Assembly (NCBI GenBank): GCA_028698335.1
Contig: JAQVDP010000016.1
Span: forward strand, 50,154 to 114,153
Length of the DNA stretch: 64,000 bases
Origin: Nevskiales bacterium
Lineage (GTDB): Bacteria; Pseudomonadota; Gammaproteobacteria; Nevskiales; Nevskiaceae
Reading direction: 5' to 3'
Shown: piece after piece, positions 63,975-64,000 of the stretch
Layout: every line of letters starts with the position of its first letter
Position numbering within the stretch: the first letter of the stretch is position 1
The notes under the pieces: generated by a model
What the model was told of the DNA's origin: nothing
The model's database searches: none
What the model saw: only the letters and a program-made list of their open reading frames with translations
Translations under genes and position numbers: made by a program

Positions 63975-64000
63975 TCGTTAACAAGAAGAGCAAGTAATTT
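63975..64000 (+). other. rrs leader: rRNA leader with boxA-like sequence (cut by window edge)
   Basis: GTTCGTTAACAA followed by GAAGAGCAAGTAATTT resembles the boxA antitermination region before 16S rRNA (E. coli TGCTCTTTAACA). The mature 16S gene should begin a short distance past the right edge. No 16S sequence itself is present. Confidence 0.65.

Overview
The window reads as GC-rich chromosomal DNA from a sulfur-oxidising, CO2-fixing gammaproteobacterium, probably a relative of the Chromatiales/Ectothiorhodospiraceae. Three things support this. Conserved housekeeping blocks have gammaproteobacterial order: dapF-DUF484-xerC, hslVU, ubiE-ubiJ-ubiB, yibN-grxC-secB-gpsA-trmL, and argC-DUF6776-bactofilin-erpA-anmK-M23-tyrS followed by an rRNA-type promoter. 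There is a red-type (form IC) RuBisCO operon. There is a complete sox gene set including soxCD. No photosynthesis genes are visible. Species cannot be assigned from sequence reading alone.

Layout. 1-4.8 kb: a truncated ParM-like actin ATPase, a haloalkane dehalogenase, a GFA-fold protein, then dapF-DUF484-xerC. 4.85-7.9 kb: heat-shock protease hslVU behind a sigma32-like promoter, then a lipase-like hydrolase and a DUF971 protein. 7.95-10.45 kb: a PAS-PAS-PAS-GGDEF-EAL protein. 10.6-20.3 kb: ubiquinone, envelope and redox genes (ubiE-ubiJ-ubiB; yibQ-ctpA-envC; yibN-grxC-secB-gpsA; trmL and a DUF2007 protein). 20.3-24.3 kb: accessory exported proteins (small exported protein, FadL-like porin, DUF302-like protein, Tat-type DsrE-like protein).

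24.4-31.1 kb: cbbR divergent from cbbLSXFPZ, encoding form IC RuBisCO, its AAA+ activase, fructose-bisphosphatase, phosphoribulokinase and phosphoglycolate phosphatase. 31.2-45.5 kb: a sulfur region, made of a split YeeE/YedE transporter pair, two uncharacterised proteins, a periplasmic rhodanese, a SoxH-like hydrolase, soxCD-cytochrome c-soxYZAXB, a CsoR/DUF156-family repressor, a second split YeeE/YedE pair, an ETHE1-like persulfide dioxygenase and a SoxS-like thioredoxin. Carbon fixation and its electron supply therefore lie side by side.

45.5-56.8 kb: M16 peptidase, ampDE, a cobalamin block (btuF, PduO-type adenosyltransferase, btuB behind a clear cobalamin riboswitch), hisN, a HAD phosphatase, rppH, Fur-box-linked bfd-bfr, and hemJ. 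57-64 kb: argC to tyrS, then an rRNA P1-type promoter whose 16S gene should begin just past the right edge.

The most interesting signal is a 16-bp site, ATAC-N8-GTAT with a G tract, found three times. It occurs before the first YeeE pair (31210), between the SoxH-like gene and soxC (35605), and between the CsoR-family repressor and the second YeeE pair (43217). The repressor lacks the usual copper-binding His/Cys pair. I infer a local persulfide- or sulfur-responsive regulon.
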